A stretch of 64,000 nucleotides of DNA from JAAZMI01 sp050942615 (GCA_050942615.1 JBMNNQ010000001.1:1-64000); one strand, 5' to 3'. Numbered from the stretch's first letter, positions 33,031 to 41,888 are shown. A program made the numbers and translations. Notes: generated by a model from the sequence alone, not told the origin.

Positions 33031-33561
33031 CTATTTGTGTTGTATAACCTGTACCTCTTCCCGGGGAATTTCAATGGTTGCGGCCACCGTTTCGGTGACT
33101 CGCAAAAAATCCTCCGCCTCCAGTTTTTCAGTTTCAACCATCACTATTGTACCCTTCCTGCAGGAAAATAAAAGGGCGTCTTTATACCCCTGCGCCTTAA
33201 GCAGGTTTTCAGCAAGCAGTTCTTTTTCCATCAAATTGACCAGTTGTAAAAGCTGTTGTTCCGCCTCCAGCCTGGCTTCCGATCCCACCTGGGGATTGTT
33301 GATCATTTCGTTGAGCATTTCTGTTTCCTGGCTCCTGATCCGCTCCCTTTCCAGGCGGTATTCCATAAAAAATTCCTGGGAACTGTCAAAACTCCAACTT
33401 TCCGGTCCAGCGTTAAGGCCCGCAGTGGTCAGAGGCTGAAATACTTCTTCATCAGGTATTATCTCTATCCTGCACATTTCCTTTTCTACCCCGCTTAAGA
33501 ACATATAGGTTACAGCTGCCACCAAAAGGAGACTAAAAACCCAAACCATTTTCCTGTTCAT
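33031..33561 (-). CDS. spoIIIAH: Stage III sporulation protein AH
   Basis: SpoIIIAH is a mother-cell membrane protein whose extracytoplasmic domain binds forespore SpoIIQ, forming the feeding-tube channel. The 176 residues have an N-terminal transmembrane helix (about 5-22) and a YscJ/FliF-like domain (SQETEMLNEMINNPQVGSEARLEAEQQLLQLVNLMEKELLAENLLKAQGYKDALLF). It is the last gene of the spoIIIA operon. Confidence 0.94.
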   Translation of the reverse strand: MNRKMVWVFSLLLVAAVTYMFLSGVEKEMCRIEIIPDEEVFQPLTTAGLNAGPESWSFDSSQEFFMEYRLERERIRSQETEMLNEMINNPQVGSEARLEAEQQLLQLVNLMEKELLAENLLKAQGYKDALLFSCRKGTIVMVETEKLEAEDFLRVTETVAATIEIPREEVQVIQHK

Positions 33562-33589
33562 TGTTTTAAAAATTCACCACCTTTTATTT

Positions 33590-34213
33590 TCAGTTCTTGC
33601 CCAGGGGTAAAACAGCTATCCTGTGTACCGGCAGGTTCAAAACGCTTTGGATGGCGCGGATTACCCTTAAACGCAGACCACTGTTTTCCACGCCCTGCGC
33701 TACCACCAGCACTCCCGTAATCCGGGGCATACTTTCACTTAAAAGCAGGGGTTTTTCCCCCCCGTTTGCTTCCCGTAACAGGATATAATTTTCTTTACTG
33801 TTGTTTTCCAGGATTTCTCTTTGCCCCCCCTCCCGATCACTTTCTGCGGTTTGCTTACTGTTTTCTTCATGAACCAGGCCATAGGTTGACTCCTTACTAC
33901 CGGCAAAATTGATAAATACCTGTACCTGACTGATTCCATCTATATGCTCCAGGACCTGTTGTAATGATTGGCACAAATCTTTTTCATATGTATTTGCAAC
34001 CATGAAGGAAACCTCTGTTTCTTCCGGTGGTTGCCCGTTGGGTAAAGAAGCTTTTTTGAACGGCGTAAAAAGTGAACCGGCAAACATTAGTATTATCCCC
34101 AGGAGGAGTAAGGATAATAGAAAATAATTTTTCCTTTTATCCCTGAAAAATTTTCCCGTAAAAAAATCCTTGAACAAAGCAAACGTCTTATTTTTGGGTT
34201 CTTTACTGGACAT
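33590..34213 (-). CDS. spoIIIAG: Stage III sporulation protein AG
   Basis: SpoIIIAG forms a large ring in the mother-cell membrane of the SpoIIIA-SpoIIQ complex. A transmembrane helix (about 31-49) precedes the ring-building domain with CQSLQQVLEHIDGISQVQVFINFAG, MPRITGVLVVAQGVENSGLRLRVIRAIQSVLNLPVHRIAVLPL. The ATG at 34213 is favoured by AAGGTGGGG just upstream; a GTG three codons earlier is in frame. It follows spoIIIAF closely. Confidence 0.94.
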   Translation of the reverse strand: MSSKEPKNKTFALFKDFFTGKFFRDKRKNYFLLSLLLLGIILMFAGSLFTPFKKASLPNGQPPEETEVSFMVANTYEKDLCQSLQQVLEHIDGISQVQVFINFAGSKESTYGLVHEENSKQTAESDREGGQREILENNSKENYILLREANGGEKPLLLSESMPRITGVLVVAQGVENSGLRLRVIRAIQSVLNLPVHRIAVLPLGKN

Positions 34214-34225
34214 GGTCCCCACCTT

Positions 34226-34903
34226 TCAAGGCCGAATTTCGACTTCAACATTTTCAGGGGGAAGTCGAAAATAGGCGGCCAGATACTTTTCAACTTCCCT
34301 TGTTTGGCCCCCGTTGCTGCCCGGGGAAACCCTGCCTTCACCTGTATTGTTTACGCTGCTGTTTTCCCGGGAGGCCCCTTTGTTTGAGGAGGCCACCTCC
34401 ACAGCAATATTTACCTCCTCAAATTTTCCGGGGGCAGAAACCTCCTTGACAAATTTTTTTTCCTGCACAACTGCATAAATATGTTTGAACAAACCAAATT
34501 CCTTGCTGTCAGGGTTATCCTCCGTTGTAATCTGCAGGTCAAGTAAATCCTGTTGAAATTCCCGGGCCAGCTCCGCTGTTAATAGGTCGTATACTTTGGC
34601 TTGGTATTCTTCCAGGGCATTTTTCATTTTTTCTTTATACAGCTGTTCTCCACGACCCAGGATCGCCTCCAATTCTGCCCTGTTTTCATTTTCCATATTG
34701 TTCACCAGGGGAGGAATTTCCCAATATGGTGCCAGGTGCATTATTTTTTGCAGGGGGGTGATCAGTGTAAAAATAAGCAGTATCCCGATGAGCATGCGTA
34801 AATAACGGCGAAAAACCCCTTGCGGCAAAATCATTTCCAAAAGGGTGCTGATAAAAATGAGGATGACAATGTAACGGATAAGCCCCCCGATTGTTTCCAT
34901 CAT
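34226..34903 (-). CDS. spoIIIAF: Stage III sporulation protein AF
   Basis: The 225-residue SpoIIIAF has two N-terminal transmembrane helices (about 8-25 and 33-50) and a soluble ring-building-like domain ending in REVEKYLAAYFRLPPENVEVEIRP. A Ser/Asn/Gly-rich linker (about 170-203) separates the domain core from its C-terminal part. It starts with two consecutive Met codons. Confidence 0.93.
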   Translation of the reverse strand: MMETIGGLIRYIVILIFISTLLEMILPQGVFRRYLRMLIGILLIFTLITPLQKIMHLAPYWEIPPLVNNMENENRAELEAILGRGEQLYKEKMKNALEEYQAKVYDLLTAELAREFQQDLLDLQITTEDNPDSKEFGLFKHIYAVVQEKKFVKEVSAPGKFEEVNIAVEVASSNKGASRENSSVNNTGEGRVSPGSNGGQTREVEKYLAAYFRLPPENVEVEIRP

Positions 34904-34929
34904 CTTTATTCATCCTTCCAGCCGGTTTT

Positions 34930-36135
34930 TCAGCGCAGCATGATCGTGGCGTTACTGATGCCGATGATGATGGCCACACCGATAAAAAAGACGAGGGCTA
35001 CCGCGGCTACAGCAGCAAAAATCATCGTCAGGCATTTGCTCATGGATTCCAGGGCACCGCCCAGGGTAGTTTCCCCCAGGGGTTGAATTAAAGCGCTGCA
35101 GACCTTGTAGATACTGATGACAGCCAGTATTTTCAGTAAGGGAAAAACCGTAATCAGGGCCAATATAACCAGGCCCATAATAGTTGCACTGTTTTTAATT
35201 AACATGGAATAGCCAAGGACGGTTTCTATTGCATCGGCAAGCTTGCCTCCCACTACCGGAATAAAAGCACCGGTCATAAATTTAGCTGTTTTCAGCGTCA
35301 AGGCATCACCAATGCCCCCGGCTACCCCCTGAATAGACATAAAACCGGTAAATAGTGTTAACAAAAGCCCCAAACTTATGATACTGATATCTTTAAATAG
35401 ATCAGCCAGGCGGTTGATCTTGAAATGCGGCGAAAAATGATCTACCAAGTACAGAATAGTTGCCAGGAAAATCAGGGGAAAAATTATATTATTAATCAGG
35501 GAAGCGCTGAAATTAACGGCAAAGATGATCAAGGGATGAAAAAGGCTGACCGAGGCAACATGGCCCAAGGAGGCCATTAAAGTTAACAAAACCGGCAGCA
35601 GGGCAAGCATAAAGTTTACCATGTTTTCTACAGTATGTTTCCCGGTTTCAGCAACCATTGTAAAACTTTTCATAGCCAGTCCCAACAGCACGAAAAAGGC
35701 AACGGCTTCCGTCAACCGTGCAACTTCTTCAGAACTAAAAGCCCCCTGCAAACTTTTTAAAAGTGCGGCAGCTACCGCTAAAAAAAGGAGCTGGCCCAGC
35801 AGGCCCAAGTTGGTGATTACCTCTGCCAACAGGTAGCGGCCCAGTCCTGCGCATATTTCCCGAAAAGGAACCAGGCCCCCCTCCCCCTTTTTCCAGATAT
35901 CCCTGATGTTCCAGGAGGGTAAAAATTCGCCCATTTCGTCTTCCAATTCATACCAATATTTTTCTACCTGCTCCCAACCTTCCAAAGGAGGGGCCTCTTC
36001 ATCCTCGCCTGCCATCAAAACACCTGCCGGGGCCGCCCCCTGCCGGGCCATAACCCCCCCGGGGGATGTCCAAATCAGCACCACTAGAAAAAAGGTCAGG
36101 AAAACTTTTGTCGGTGAAAATTTTTCCGTACCCAT
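34930..36135 (-). CDS. spoIIIAE: Stage III sporulation protein AE
   Basis: SpoIIIAE is the largest membrane subunit of the SpoIIIA complex. It has a signal peptide (cleavage near VMARQG), a short exported part (EGWEQVEKYWYELEDEMGEFLPSWNIRDIWKKG), and about seven to eight membrane helices with conserved FMLALLPVLLTLMASLG and FMTGAFIPVVGGKLADAIETVLG. The ATG at 36135 has AGGGTG 8 bases upstream; the ATG at 36156 is also in frame. The product is about 401 residues. Confidence 0.94.
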   Translation of the reverse strand: MGTEKFSPTKVFLTFFLVVLIWTSPGGVMARQGAAPAGVLMAGEDEEAPPLEGWEQVEKYWYELEDEMGEFLPSWNIRDIWKKGEGGLVPFREICAGLGRYLLAEVITNLGLLGQLLFLAVAAALLKSLQGAFSSEEVARLTEAVAFFVLLGLAMKSFTMVAETGKHTVENMVNFMLALLPVLLTLMASLGHVASVSLFHPLIIFAVNFSASLINNIIFPLIFLATILYLVDHFSPHFKINRLADLFKDISIISLGLLLTLFTGFMSIQGVAGGIGDALTLKTAKFMTGAFIPVVGGKLADAIETVLGYSMLIKNSATIMGLVILALITVFPLLKILAVISIYKVCSALIQPLGETTLGGALESMSKCLTMIFAAVAAVALVFFIGVAIIIGISNATIMLR

Positions 36136-36163
36136 CCTGTTGCACCCTGCCTCCATATTTTAC

Positions 36164-36550
36164 CTATGGTATAAAATTGATAATTCCTTCTAAAATAGCC
36201 ACAAGTATAGGTATGGCCATGATTAAAATCAGTATTTTGCCGGCGAATTCAATTTTAGCAGCAATGTTAACGTCACCTGCATCTTTACATATCTGTGCCC
36301 CAAATTCAGCAAGGTAGGCGACACCGATTACACGCATCAGAATTCTTAAAAAAACAGTATTTATTTCCGCTTGCAGGGCTAAATCAGTTATTACATCAAT
36401 AATCATTTTTAAATACCCTAAAACGTATACAACAATTGCTATTCCTACGCCGATCGATAATAGCTGGGCCAGTTCGGGCCGGCTTTGACGAATAAAAAGG
36501 ATAAAAATTGTGGCGATTACCCCAAATACCATGACCTGTGCAATTTCCAC
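36164..36550 (-). CDS. spoIIIAD: Stage III sporulation protein AD
   Basis: The 128-residue protein has four hydrophobic segments and the family features GVIATIFILFIRQSRPELAQLLSIGVG and RVIGVAYLAEFGAQICKDAGD. SpoIIIAD is related to SpoIIIAC and to type III secretion FliQ-like proteins. It lies 13 bases from spoIIIAC's stop in the operon. Confidence 0.95.
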   Translation of the reverse strand: MEIAQVMVFGVIATIFILFIRQSRPELAQLLSIGVGIAIVVYVLGYLKMIIDVITDLALQAEINTVFLRILMRVIGVAYLAEFGAQICKDAGDVNIAAKIEFAGKILILIMAIPILVAILEGIINFIP

Positions 36551-36567
36551 GGAGCAGCAACACCCAC

Positions 36568-36774
36568 TTAATATAAATTAAAAATGTCGCGGATACTGGT
36601 AAAAAGATCTCCCAAGAGTTGTAAAACCAGGAGAAGCACAATTACGACACCAACCAAGGTCAGCATTTGTGCCTGTTCCTCCTTACCGGCTTGTTTGAGG
36701 ACAATGTTTAAAACAGAAATAAAAATACCAATGCCGGCGATCTGAAAAAGGAGATCGACCCTCAAAACATGCAT
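36568..36774 (-). CDS. spoIIIAC: Stage III sporulation protein AC
   Basis: The 68-residue product starts at ATG 36774 (MHVLRVDLLFQIAGIGIF), the usual family N terminus and length; the frame upstream is open but lacks conservation. Two transmembrane helices flank the conserved KQAGKEEQAQMLTLVGVV. It resembles half of SpoIIIAD. Confidence 0.95.
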   Translation of the reverse strand: MHVLRVDLLFQIAGIGIFISVLNIVLKQAGKEEQAQMLTLVGVVIVLLLVLQLLGDLFTSIRDIFNLY

Positions 36775-36837
36775 TTTCAACCCCCTTCCTCCCTGCAAAG
36801 CCCCGGGTTTTAGACACCCGGGCTGTTTGCCCGGCCC

Positions 36838-37362
36838 CTAAAGAAGAAAAATAACCAAAGTGATACCGCCCAGCAACCCTAAATATTTCCAAACCTTATC
36901 ATTCTTTTGTAGTTCATCCTGTGCCTCCCGGTGAACCTGCCGCAACAGCTCTTTAACTAATTTAATTTGTCGCAGTTGATCATTTTTATCGCCCTTTCCC
37001 CAGGCCAGTCCCAGTCTTTCCAACAGCTGGCTGCCGGCAGGGGAAAGGGATAAGCGGGCTGCGCTGTTTTTCAAGGCCTTTTGCCAGCATTCCCCGGCAC
37101 TCAGGCCCCTGTTTTTTTGCATTTCCCCGGCTGCATCACGAAAGACAGCCCCCACCGGCCCTTTCAATTTTGCGCCGATGTTTATAAAAGCCCGCGGCAG
37201 GGGGGTCAGACCATAGCTTACTTCCGTGGAAAACAGTTCCAACCCGACCAGGAGTTCTTCCAGTTGAAGAACGCGCTGCCGGTAATAAAAAGAAACGCCA
37301 TTTCCATAAAGATAGGCAGCAGTAATAATCAAAGCTGCTCCCAAACCCTTGAGGTAGATCAT
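36838..37362 (-). CDS. spoIIIAB: Stage III sporulation protein AB
   Basis: The 174-residue SpoIIIAB has terminal hydrophobic segments (about 6-22 and 157-174) and a helical cytoplasmic middle, with RVLQLEELLVGLELFSTEVSYGLTPLPRAF as a family hallmark. It is distantly like GspF/PilC platform proteins. Its ATG overlaps the spoIIIAA stop by four bases, showing coupling. Confidence 0.94.
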   Translation of the reverse strand: MIYLKGLGAALIITAAYLYGNGVSFYYRQRVLQLEELLVGLELFSTEVSYGLTPLPRAFINIGAKLKGPVGAVFRDAAGEMQKNRGLSAGECWQKALKNSAARLSLSPAGSQLLERLGLAWGKGDKNDQLRQIKLVKELLRQVHREAQDELQKNDKVWKYLGLLGGITLVIFLL

Positions 37363-38366
37363 TTGGCTTTTTCTTCACCCCCGTAGCGGGCAGAATAAAG
37401 GGGCAGTCCTTTTTCCCCTTCAATGATCATCTCCAGGGTCCCCGGCCCCTTGTTGTTATTCAGGAAAATAAGGCGTTCAAAAATATTTTCCTGTAATAGT
37501 TCACCTAGAACGGGCCGTTGGCAGAGCTCCTCCAGCGAGGAACCATGGACAGAAGCAATAACGGATACCCCTGCAGATACAGCCTCAGCAAGAGCCTGTA
37601 CATCCTCTTCCCTGCCGATTTCATCTGTAATAATTACCTGTGGTGAAAGTGAACGCAGCATGAGCATAATTCCTTCTGCTTTGGGGCAGGCGTCCAAAAC
37701 GTCTGTCCTGATGCCAACATCCAACTGCGGAACCCCCTGGAAACAGCCGGCAATCTCGGAACGTTCATCAATAACGCCCACTTTTTGCCCCGCTTGGCCC
37801 AAAATCCCGGCACCGTTGCTGATTAAGCGAGCTAAATCCCTGAGCAGTGTTGTTTTCCCCCCCTGGGGAGGAGAAATAATCAGGGTATGAAAAATACGCC
37901 AGGTTTGCCGGTCAAACAGAAAACCGAGCACTTTTTCGCCCGCCCCTTTGATCTGACGAGCTACACGAAAATTAAGGGAACTGATGTCCCGCAAGATCCT
38001 GATCTTGCCATTTTCCAGCACTGCCCTTCCGGCCAGGCCTACACGGTGCCCGCCAGGAAGGGTCAGGTAACCCTGTTTTAGTTCTTCCTCAAAGGCATAA
38101 AGGGAATAACTGCTGATCAGTTCTACTGTCTTCTCTAAATCCTCACCAAAAACATGGTAAGCCTCCTTGGCTGTCAGGACAGGCCCCTTTGTCCCAAGAA
38201 AGACTTCCCCCCCCGCCCAATAGATAATAAGAGGCCGGGAATGCCGCAAACGTATTTCTTCTGTTTTATTTAAAACCTCCGCCGGCAATTTTTCGATAAT
38301 AGCGCGGATCGGCAGGGTCAGAAAAGGGCAGATCTGTTTTATAATATTATTCCGGGCTTTCCCCAT
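37359..38366 (-). CDS. spoIIIAA: Stage III sporulation protein AA (ATPase)
   Basis: SpoIIIAA is the secretion-type ATPase of the mother-cell SpoIIIA complex. The 335-residue protein has Walker A SPPQGGKTTLLRDLARLI, RSEIAGCFQGVPQLDVGIRTDV, and the Walker B region QVIITDEIGREEDVQAL followed by GVSVIASVHGSSLEEL. It begins the eight-gene spoIIIA operon, which is mother-cell specific (sigma-E) in Bacillus. Two terminators upstream isolate it from efp and the Asp-rich gene. Confidence 0.96.
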   Translation of the reverse strand: MGKARNNIIKQICPFLTLPIRAIIEKLPAEVLNKTEEIRLRHSRPLIIYWAGGEVFLGTKGPVLTAKEAYHVFGEDLEKTVELISSYSLYAFEEELKQGYLTLPGGHRVGLAGRAVLENGKIRILRDISSLNFRVARQIKGAGEKVLGFLFDRQTWRIFHTLIISPPQGGKTTLLRDLARLISNGAGILGQAGQKVGVIDERSEIAGCFQGVPQLDVGIRTDVLDACPKAEGIMLMLRSLSPQVIITDEIGREEDVQALAEAVSAGVSVIASVHGSSLEELCQRPVLGELLQENIFERLIFLNNNKGPGTLEMIIEGEKGLPLYSARYGGEEKAK

Positions 38367-38527
38367 TTATAATTTCACCTTTCAAAAACTAATGGCAGCA
38401 AAATGTTTACCTTATAGAAATAAGTATTGCAGAAAAGATCTGTTTATGAATGGCAAACCGGTTTTTTTAAAATAAATCCTTCGGGAAAAAATATTTGTTT
38501 GGCAGCTGGTTGCCAATTACTGCCATT

Positions 38528-38560
38528 AAAAAAGCCGGGAAAGGAAAGTTTCCTCCGGCT
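38528..38560 (-). terminator. Rho-independent terminator (second of a tandem pair) before spoIIIAA
   Basis: On the minus strand AGCCGG (38560-38555) pairs with CCGGCT (38538-38533), with an inner AGGAAA/TTTCCT stem, and is followed by a T run. It is the distal one of two terminators after the Asp-rich gene. Confidence 0.85.
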
Positions 38561-38589
38561 GACTAATATTTTTTACACACCTTGAAACC

Positions 38590-38625
38590 AAAAAACTCCC
38601 GGTTATGAAATTAAACCAGGAGTTT
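38590..38625 (-). terminator. Rho-independent terminator (first of a tandem pair) after the Asp-rich protein gene
   Basis: On the minus strand AAACTCC (38625-38619) pairs with GGAGTTT (38599-38593), extended by GGTT/AACC inside, and runs into six T. It ends the M24 peptidase-efp-Asp-rich gene transcript. Confidence 0.85.
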
Positions 38626-38787
38626 AATAGCAATAAAAATTAGTCAGATATTTGAATGAAAAAACGGGTTAAATAAAAATGTTTAGCTCTGTTTTACCGG
38701 CCAAAATTAGCTTACAGAAACTACAGTTCTGCATGAACTATATTTGTTGGGAATCAGGATGCAGATCCCCTTGGCTAAACAGTTTGC

Positions 38788-39324
38788 TTATGCTTCCGGA
38801 GGATGGTTCTCTCCCTCGTCATTTATTTCTTCCAGCTCTTCTTCCCATTCCTCATCATTGATAAAAACAACTTTCCCGCAGTTAGGGCAGAGTACCTCCA
38901 GGGAATCTTCATTTTCCAGGATATCGTTGTCAATTGGCACCTCCTGATGACATTCCGGGCATTCTATTGAAAAGCTGACTTCATACTCATCAAGATCGTC
39001 CAAGTCATCGTGATCATCAGGATCGCCATCGTCGTCAAAATCGTCAAAATCATCGAAGTCGTCGTCATCGTCATCAAAGTCATCATCGTCATCGTCATCA
39101 TCGTCAAAACTGTCATTTTCCAGGTCGGTCAGATCTTCATCAATGGCTTCAACATAGGAAAAAAGTTCTTCATAATCATCTTTTAAGGTATTGATAGAGC
39201 TGACAATATCATCGAGCACAGCTATGATTTGGTGAAAAACCTTGCCTTCTTTTTTGTCATCCGAAACCCCCAGCCCTTCGACCAAACCCTTTAAGTATCC
39301 CATCCTGGCATCAAGATTTTCCAT
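38788..39324 (-). CDS. CD1247 N-terminal domain protein with poly-Asp tract and zinc ribbon
   Basis: The 178-residue protein starts with a helical domain (MENLDARMGYLKGLVEGLGV) like the CD1247 N-terminal domain of Clostridia. It is followed by an extreme Asp/Phe-rich tract (residues 71-112, encoded at 38989-39114), a zinc ribbon (Cys122, Cys125, Cys146, Cys149) and an acidic tail. It lies between efp and spoIIIAA, where this family is usually found. No function is established. The acidic tract suggests binding of a basic partner or metal; this is inference. Confidence 0.85.
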   Translation of the reverse strand: MENLDARMGYLKGLVEGLGVSDDKKEGKVFHQIIAVLDDIVSSINTLKDDYEELFSYVEAIDEDLTDLENDSFDDDDDDDDDFDDDDDDFDDFDDFDDDGDPDDHDDLDDLDEYEVSFSIECPECHQEVPIDNDILENEDSLEVLCPNCGKVVFINDEEWEEELEEINDEGENHPPEA

Positions 39325-39339
39325 TTAAAAACCCTCCTT

Positions 39340-39365
39340 AGATATAATCGGGAGATATAATCGGG
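39340..39365. repeat. 13-bp tandem duplication upstream of the Asp-rich protein gene
   Basis: AGATATAATCGGG is repeated exactly head to tail (39340-39352, 39353-39365), just upstream of the ribosome site of the Asp-rich protein gene. On the minus strand each copy reads CCCGATTATATCT. Its role, if any, is not apparent. Confidence 0.7.
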
Positions 39366-39411
39366 CAAAAATAAAAATTACCGCCCTGGGTAGCTTTTTC
39401 CCCTGTCTATG

Positions 39412-39969
39412 TTAAACACGTTCTATATAGGTGCCATCACGTGTATCAATTTTCAGTAAGTCCCCTTCGCTAATAAAAAAGGGCACCTGCACAACAAGGC
39501 CTGTTTCCAGCTTGGCAGGCTTGCCACCGCCGGCAGCGGTATCCCCCTTAAAACTAGGATCAGTTTCAGCCACCTTCAGCTCTACAAAGTGGGGCAGTTC
39601 CAGGCCGATAACCTCATTCTTGTAAAAAAGCACCTGTAAGCGCAGGTTTTCTTTTAGGTAGTTAATGCTATCTTCAACTTGCCGGCGATCCAGGGAAAGC
39701 TGTTCATAGCTTTCCGTATCCATAAAAATATATTCTTCCCCGGTATTATAAAGATATTCCATTTCCTTCCGTTCAATAATGGCCCGGGGGACCTTTTCCC
39801 CTGCCCGAAAGGTTTTTTCCACGACTGCCCCGCTGCGCATATTTTTTAAACGGGAACGCACAAAAGCAGAACCTTTACCTGGTTTAACGTGCTGGAATTC
39901 TACAACTGTAAAGATATTCCCCTCCAACTCGATTGTTAACCCTGTATGAAAGTCATTACTGGATATCAT
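39412..39969 (-). CDS. efp: Elongation factor P
   Basis: EF-P rescues ribosomes stalled at polyproline motifs. The 185 residues make up the three-domain protein: the N-terminal KOW-like domain with the modifiable Lys32 in VKPGKGSAFV, the middle OB domain, and the C-terminal signature region GLVVQVPFFISEGDLLKIDTRDGTYIERV. It follows the M24 peptidase gene, the same order as B. subtilis yqhT-efp. Confidence 0.97.
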   Translation of the reverse strand: MISSNDFHTGLTIELEGNIFTVVEFQHVKPGKGSAFVRSRLKNMRSGAVVEKTFRAGEKVPRAIIERKEMEYLYNTGEEYIFMDTESYEQLSLDRRQVEDSINYLKENLRLQVLFYKNEVIGLELPHFVELKVAETDPSFKGDTAAGGGKPAKLETGLVVQVPFFISEGDLLKIDTRDGTYIERV

Positions 39970-40031
39970 CTCCGCATCACTCCTTGCTTGCTAATACCTT
40001 GCGGGCTATTTTACCTCCATAGTTTCCATAG

Positions 40032-41099
40032 TTAATATACAAATTTTTTTTCACTGTTTGTCAAAACCTGTACCCCGTCAGCACGCAGAACAACCAAGTC
40101 TTCGATCCGGACCCCTCCCCAATTTTCAATATAAAGGCCCGGCTCGATAGTAAAGACCATTGTTTCTGCCAACACACCCTGTCCCCGGGGCGCCAGGGTC
40201 GGCAGTTCATGGATTTCCAGCCCCACACCATGGCCCAACCCGTGGCCAAAATATACACCGTAGCCCTCCTGTTGAAAATATTGGCGCACCATCGCGTCCA
40301 GGGCAGCACATTCCTGCCCGGCCTTTGCTGCCCGCAGAGCCATTTCCTGGGCGGCCAGCACCAGGTTATAAATTTCAGACTGCTTGGCAGTCGGCTCGCC
40401 AAAAATAAAGGTCCGGCTCATATCAGAAGAATAGCCGTTATAAACTGCTCCAAAGTCAACAGTAACCAGTTCTCCGGCAGCAATTGTTTTAGAACTGGCT
40501 ACGCCATGGGGCAAGGCAGAACGTTCTCCGGAGGCAACAATGGTTTCAAAAGCCAATTTTTCCGCACCCAATTTACGCATCTGAAATTCCAGTTCGTCGG
40601 CCACCTCCCGTTCACTGATGCCCGGTTTGAGCAAAGGCAGCACCCTTTGCCAGGCATCGTCTGCTATGCGGGCGGCCCCGGCAATCAGTTCAATCTCGGC
40701 TTCTTCTTTTTGGGCCCTGATTTCTTCAAAAAAATTATAAACAGGCCGGAGTTCGCTGCCGGGAACAGCTTTTTGCAGGATCCGGTATTCCCGCCAGGAT
40801 AAATATGCTTCTTCCAATGCGATTTTTTTAAAACCCTTTTGGCTGATAAACCCAGCCAGTTTGGAATAATCCATGCTGCCCCCCACAGGCACAATTTCAA
40901 AGGCGGGGGCTTCCTGGCCGGCCTGTTCCAAATAACGAAAATCGGTATAAAGCTGCGCTTCCCGGCCGGTTAGCAGTAAAAAACCGCTGCTGCCGGAAAA
41001 TCCGCTGAGATAGAAAATATTGGGATGGTGGGTAACCAGAACAGCTTCAAGGTTGTTTTCCTCCATTTTTTGACGGGCTTTTTTCAGTCTGTTTAAAAT
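40032..41099 (-). CDS. M24 family Xaa-Pro peptidase, probable AUU start
   Basis: This is a metallopeptidase of the PepP/YqhT group. An N-terminal creatinase-like domain (about 1-130) is followed by the pita-bread catalytic domain with metal ligands in TVDFGAVYNGYSSDMSRTF (two Asp), GHGLGHGVGLEIHE (His), MVFTIEPGLYI (Glu) and GVRIEDLV (Glu). In-frame ATT at 41099-41097 lies 7 bases after GGAGG and gives I/M-LNRLKKARQKM, the usual N terminus. A GTG at 41117 lies upstream of that ribosome site and has none of its own. It precedes efp. Confidence 0.93.
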   Translation of the reverse strand: MLNRLKKARQKMEENNLEAVLVTHHPNIFYLSGFSGSSGFLLLTGREAQLYTDFRYLEQAGQEAPAFEIVPVGGSMDYSKLAGFISQKGFKKIALEEAYLSWREYRILQKAVPGSELRPVYNFFEEIRAQKEEAEIELIAGAARIADDAWQRVLPLLKPGISEREVADELEFQMRKLGAEKLAFETIVASGERSALPHGVASSKTIAAGELVTVDFGAVYNGYSSDMSRTFIFGEPTAKQSEIYNLVLAAQEMALRAAKAGQECAALDAMVRQYFQQEGYGVYFGHGLGHGVGLEIHELPTLAPRGQGVLAETMVFTIEPGLYIENWGGVRIEDLVVLRADGVQVLTNSEKKFVY

Positions 41100-41366
41100 A
41101 ACGCCACCTCCACACACTTTTTGCGTTAAAAAAGATCAGGGGTGTTGCTGTGATTAAATCATCCTGCATTTATTATTTACTATTTTTTCGCAAGCACTCT
41201 TAAAATTTAAGCCTTATTGCGGTTAGTTCCACTTTCAGGGAAAAAATCCTGCCTTGACCGGTAAAAATAAATAAACTTACCTTGTTTCCTTTTGTGCAAG
41301 CGCGGGCGCGGGTAACAAGCGCTGCTGCAGTCTGCAGAATCTAGGCCCGCCTTTAATACTTTAATG

Positions 41367-41888
41367 CTACCAATTTGCAGGGGGATTCCGGGAAACCCTG
41401 ACCCTGCCGGTTACAGGTAGAACTATAACATAAAGTTTATCCCCTTTTTCAGATTTTAAAACAACTGTCCCACCACCGCTGCGGCAGGGATGCCCTAAAT
41501 TATTGAAGGCTGCAACAGGAGGATTGCCACCGAAAGTGGTTAATCCTTCAAAATAAATACCCTCCGGCAAATTAATAAACAGCTGTCTGTTTTCCGGCAG
41601 CAAAAGCTGGTAGCGCTCTGTTTTAATAAGAAATTTTACCAGGCACTCTTCTCCGCTGGTAATTGCCTCCTGGCGCAACAGGCGCAGATCACTCCTTAAA
41701 TTATGGGCTGCCGCCTCCAGTTTCCAGCGCGCAGAGATGTCCAGGCGGGGCAGGAGCAACCCTGCAAAAAGAGAAATGATAGCCATCACTGCCAGCAGTT
41801 CAACAAGCGTGAAACCGCCGCTGGCGCAGCAATGTTTATTTATCGGAAATATTTTGTCTGATTTGCGACATTGCACCGGGTTTTGCAC
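41367..41888 (-). CDS. Prepilin-like protein (GspH/FimT type)
   Basis: The 173-residue product has a type IV prepilin signal: a short leader ending in Gly, then FTLVELLAVMAIISLFAGLL with Glu at +5, followed by a beta-rich domain. The GspH/FimT class (LRSDLRLLRQEAITSG) denotes minor pseudopilins. It is the last gene of the pilus cluster. The GTG start with AGGAGC upstream is uncertain. The C-terminal part (VTGRVRVSRNPP) is typical of the class. Confidence 0.85.
   Translation of the reverse strand: MQNPVQCRKSDKIFPINKHCCASGGFTLVELLAVMAIISLFAGLLLPRLDISARWKLEAAAHNLRSDLRLLRQEAITSGEECLVKFLIKTERYQLLLPENRQLFINLPEGIYFEGLTTFGGNPPVAAFNNLGHPCRSGGGTVVLKSEKGDKLYVIVLPVTGRVRVSRNPPANW

Larger units (their letters stand above)
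38367..38787. other. 421-base intergenic region between Asp-rich protein gene and spoIIIAA
   Basis: This gap holds two tandem minus-strand terminators (38590-38625 and 38528-38560) and then about 160 A/T-rich bases before spoIIIAA. A sigma-E promoter for spoIIIA is expected here; a TTCATAA/CAATACTT pair on the minus strand around 38410-38445 is a weak candidate only. No gene was recognised. Confidence 0.6.

Noticed and set aside
38989..39114. A CRISPR or tandem-repeat array at the GAT/GAC-rich segment
   Set aside because: The repeats are in-frame Asp codons of an intact gene, with no spacers.
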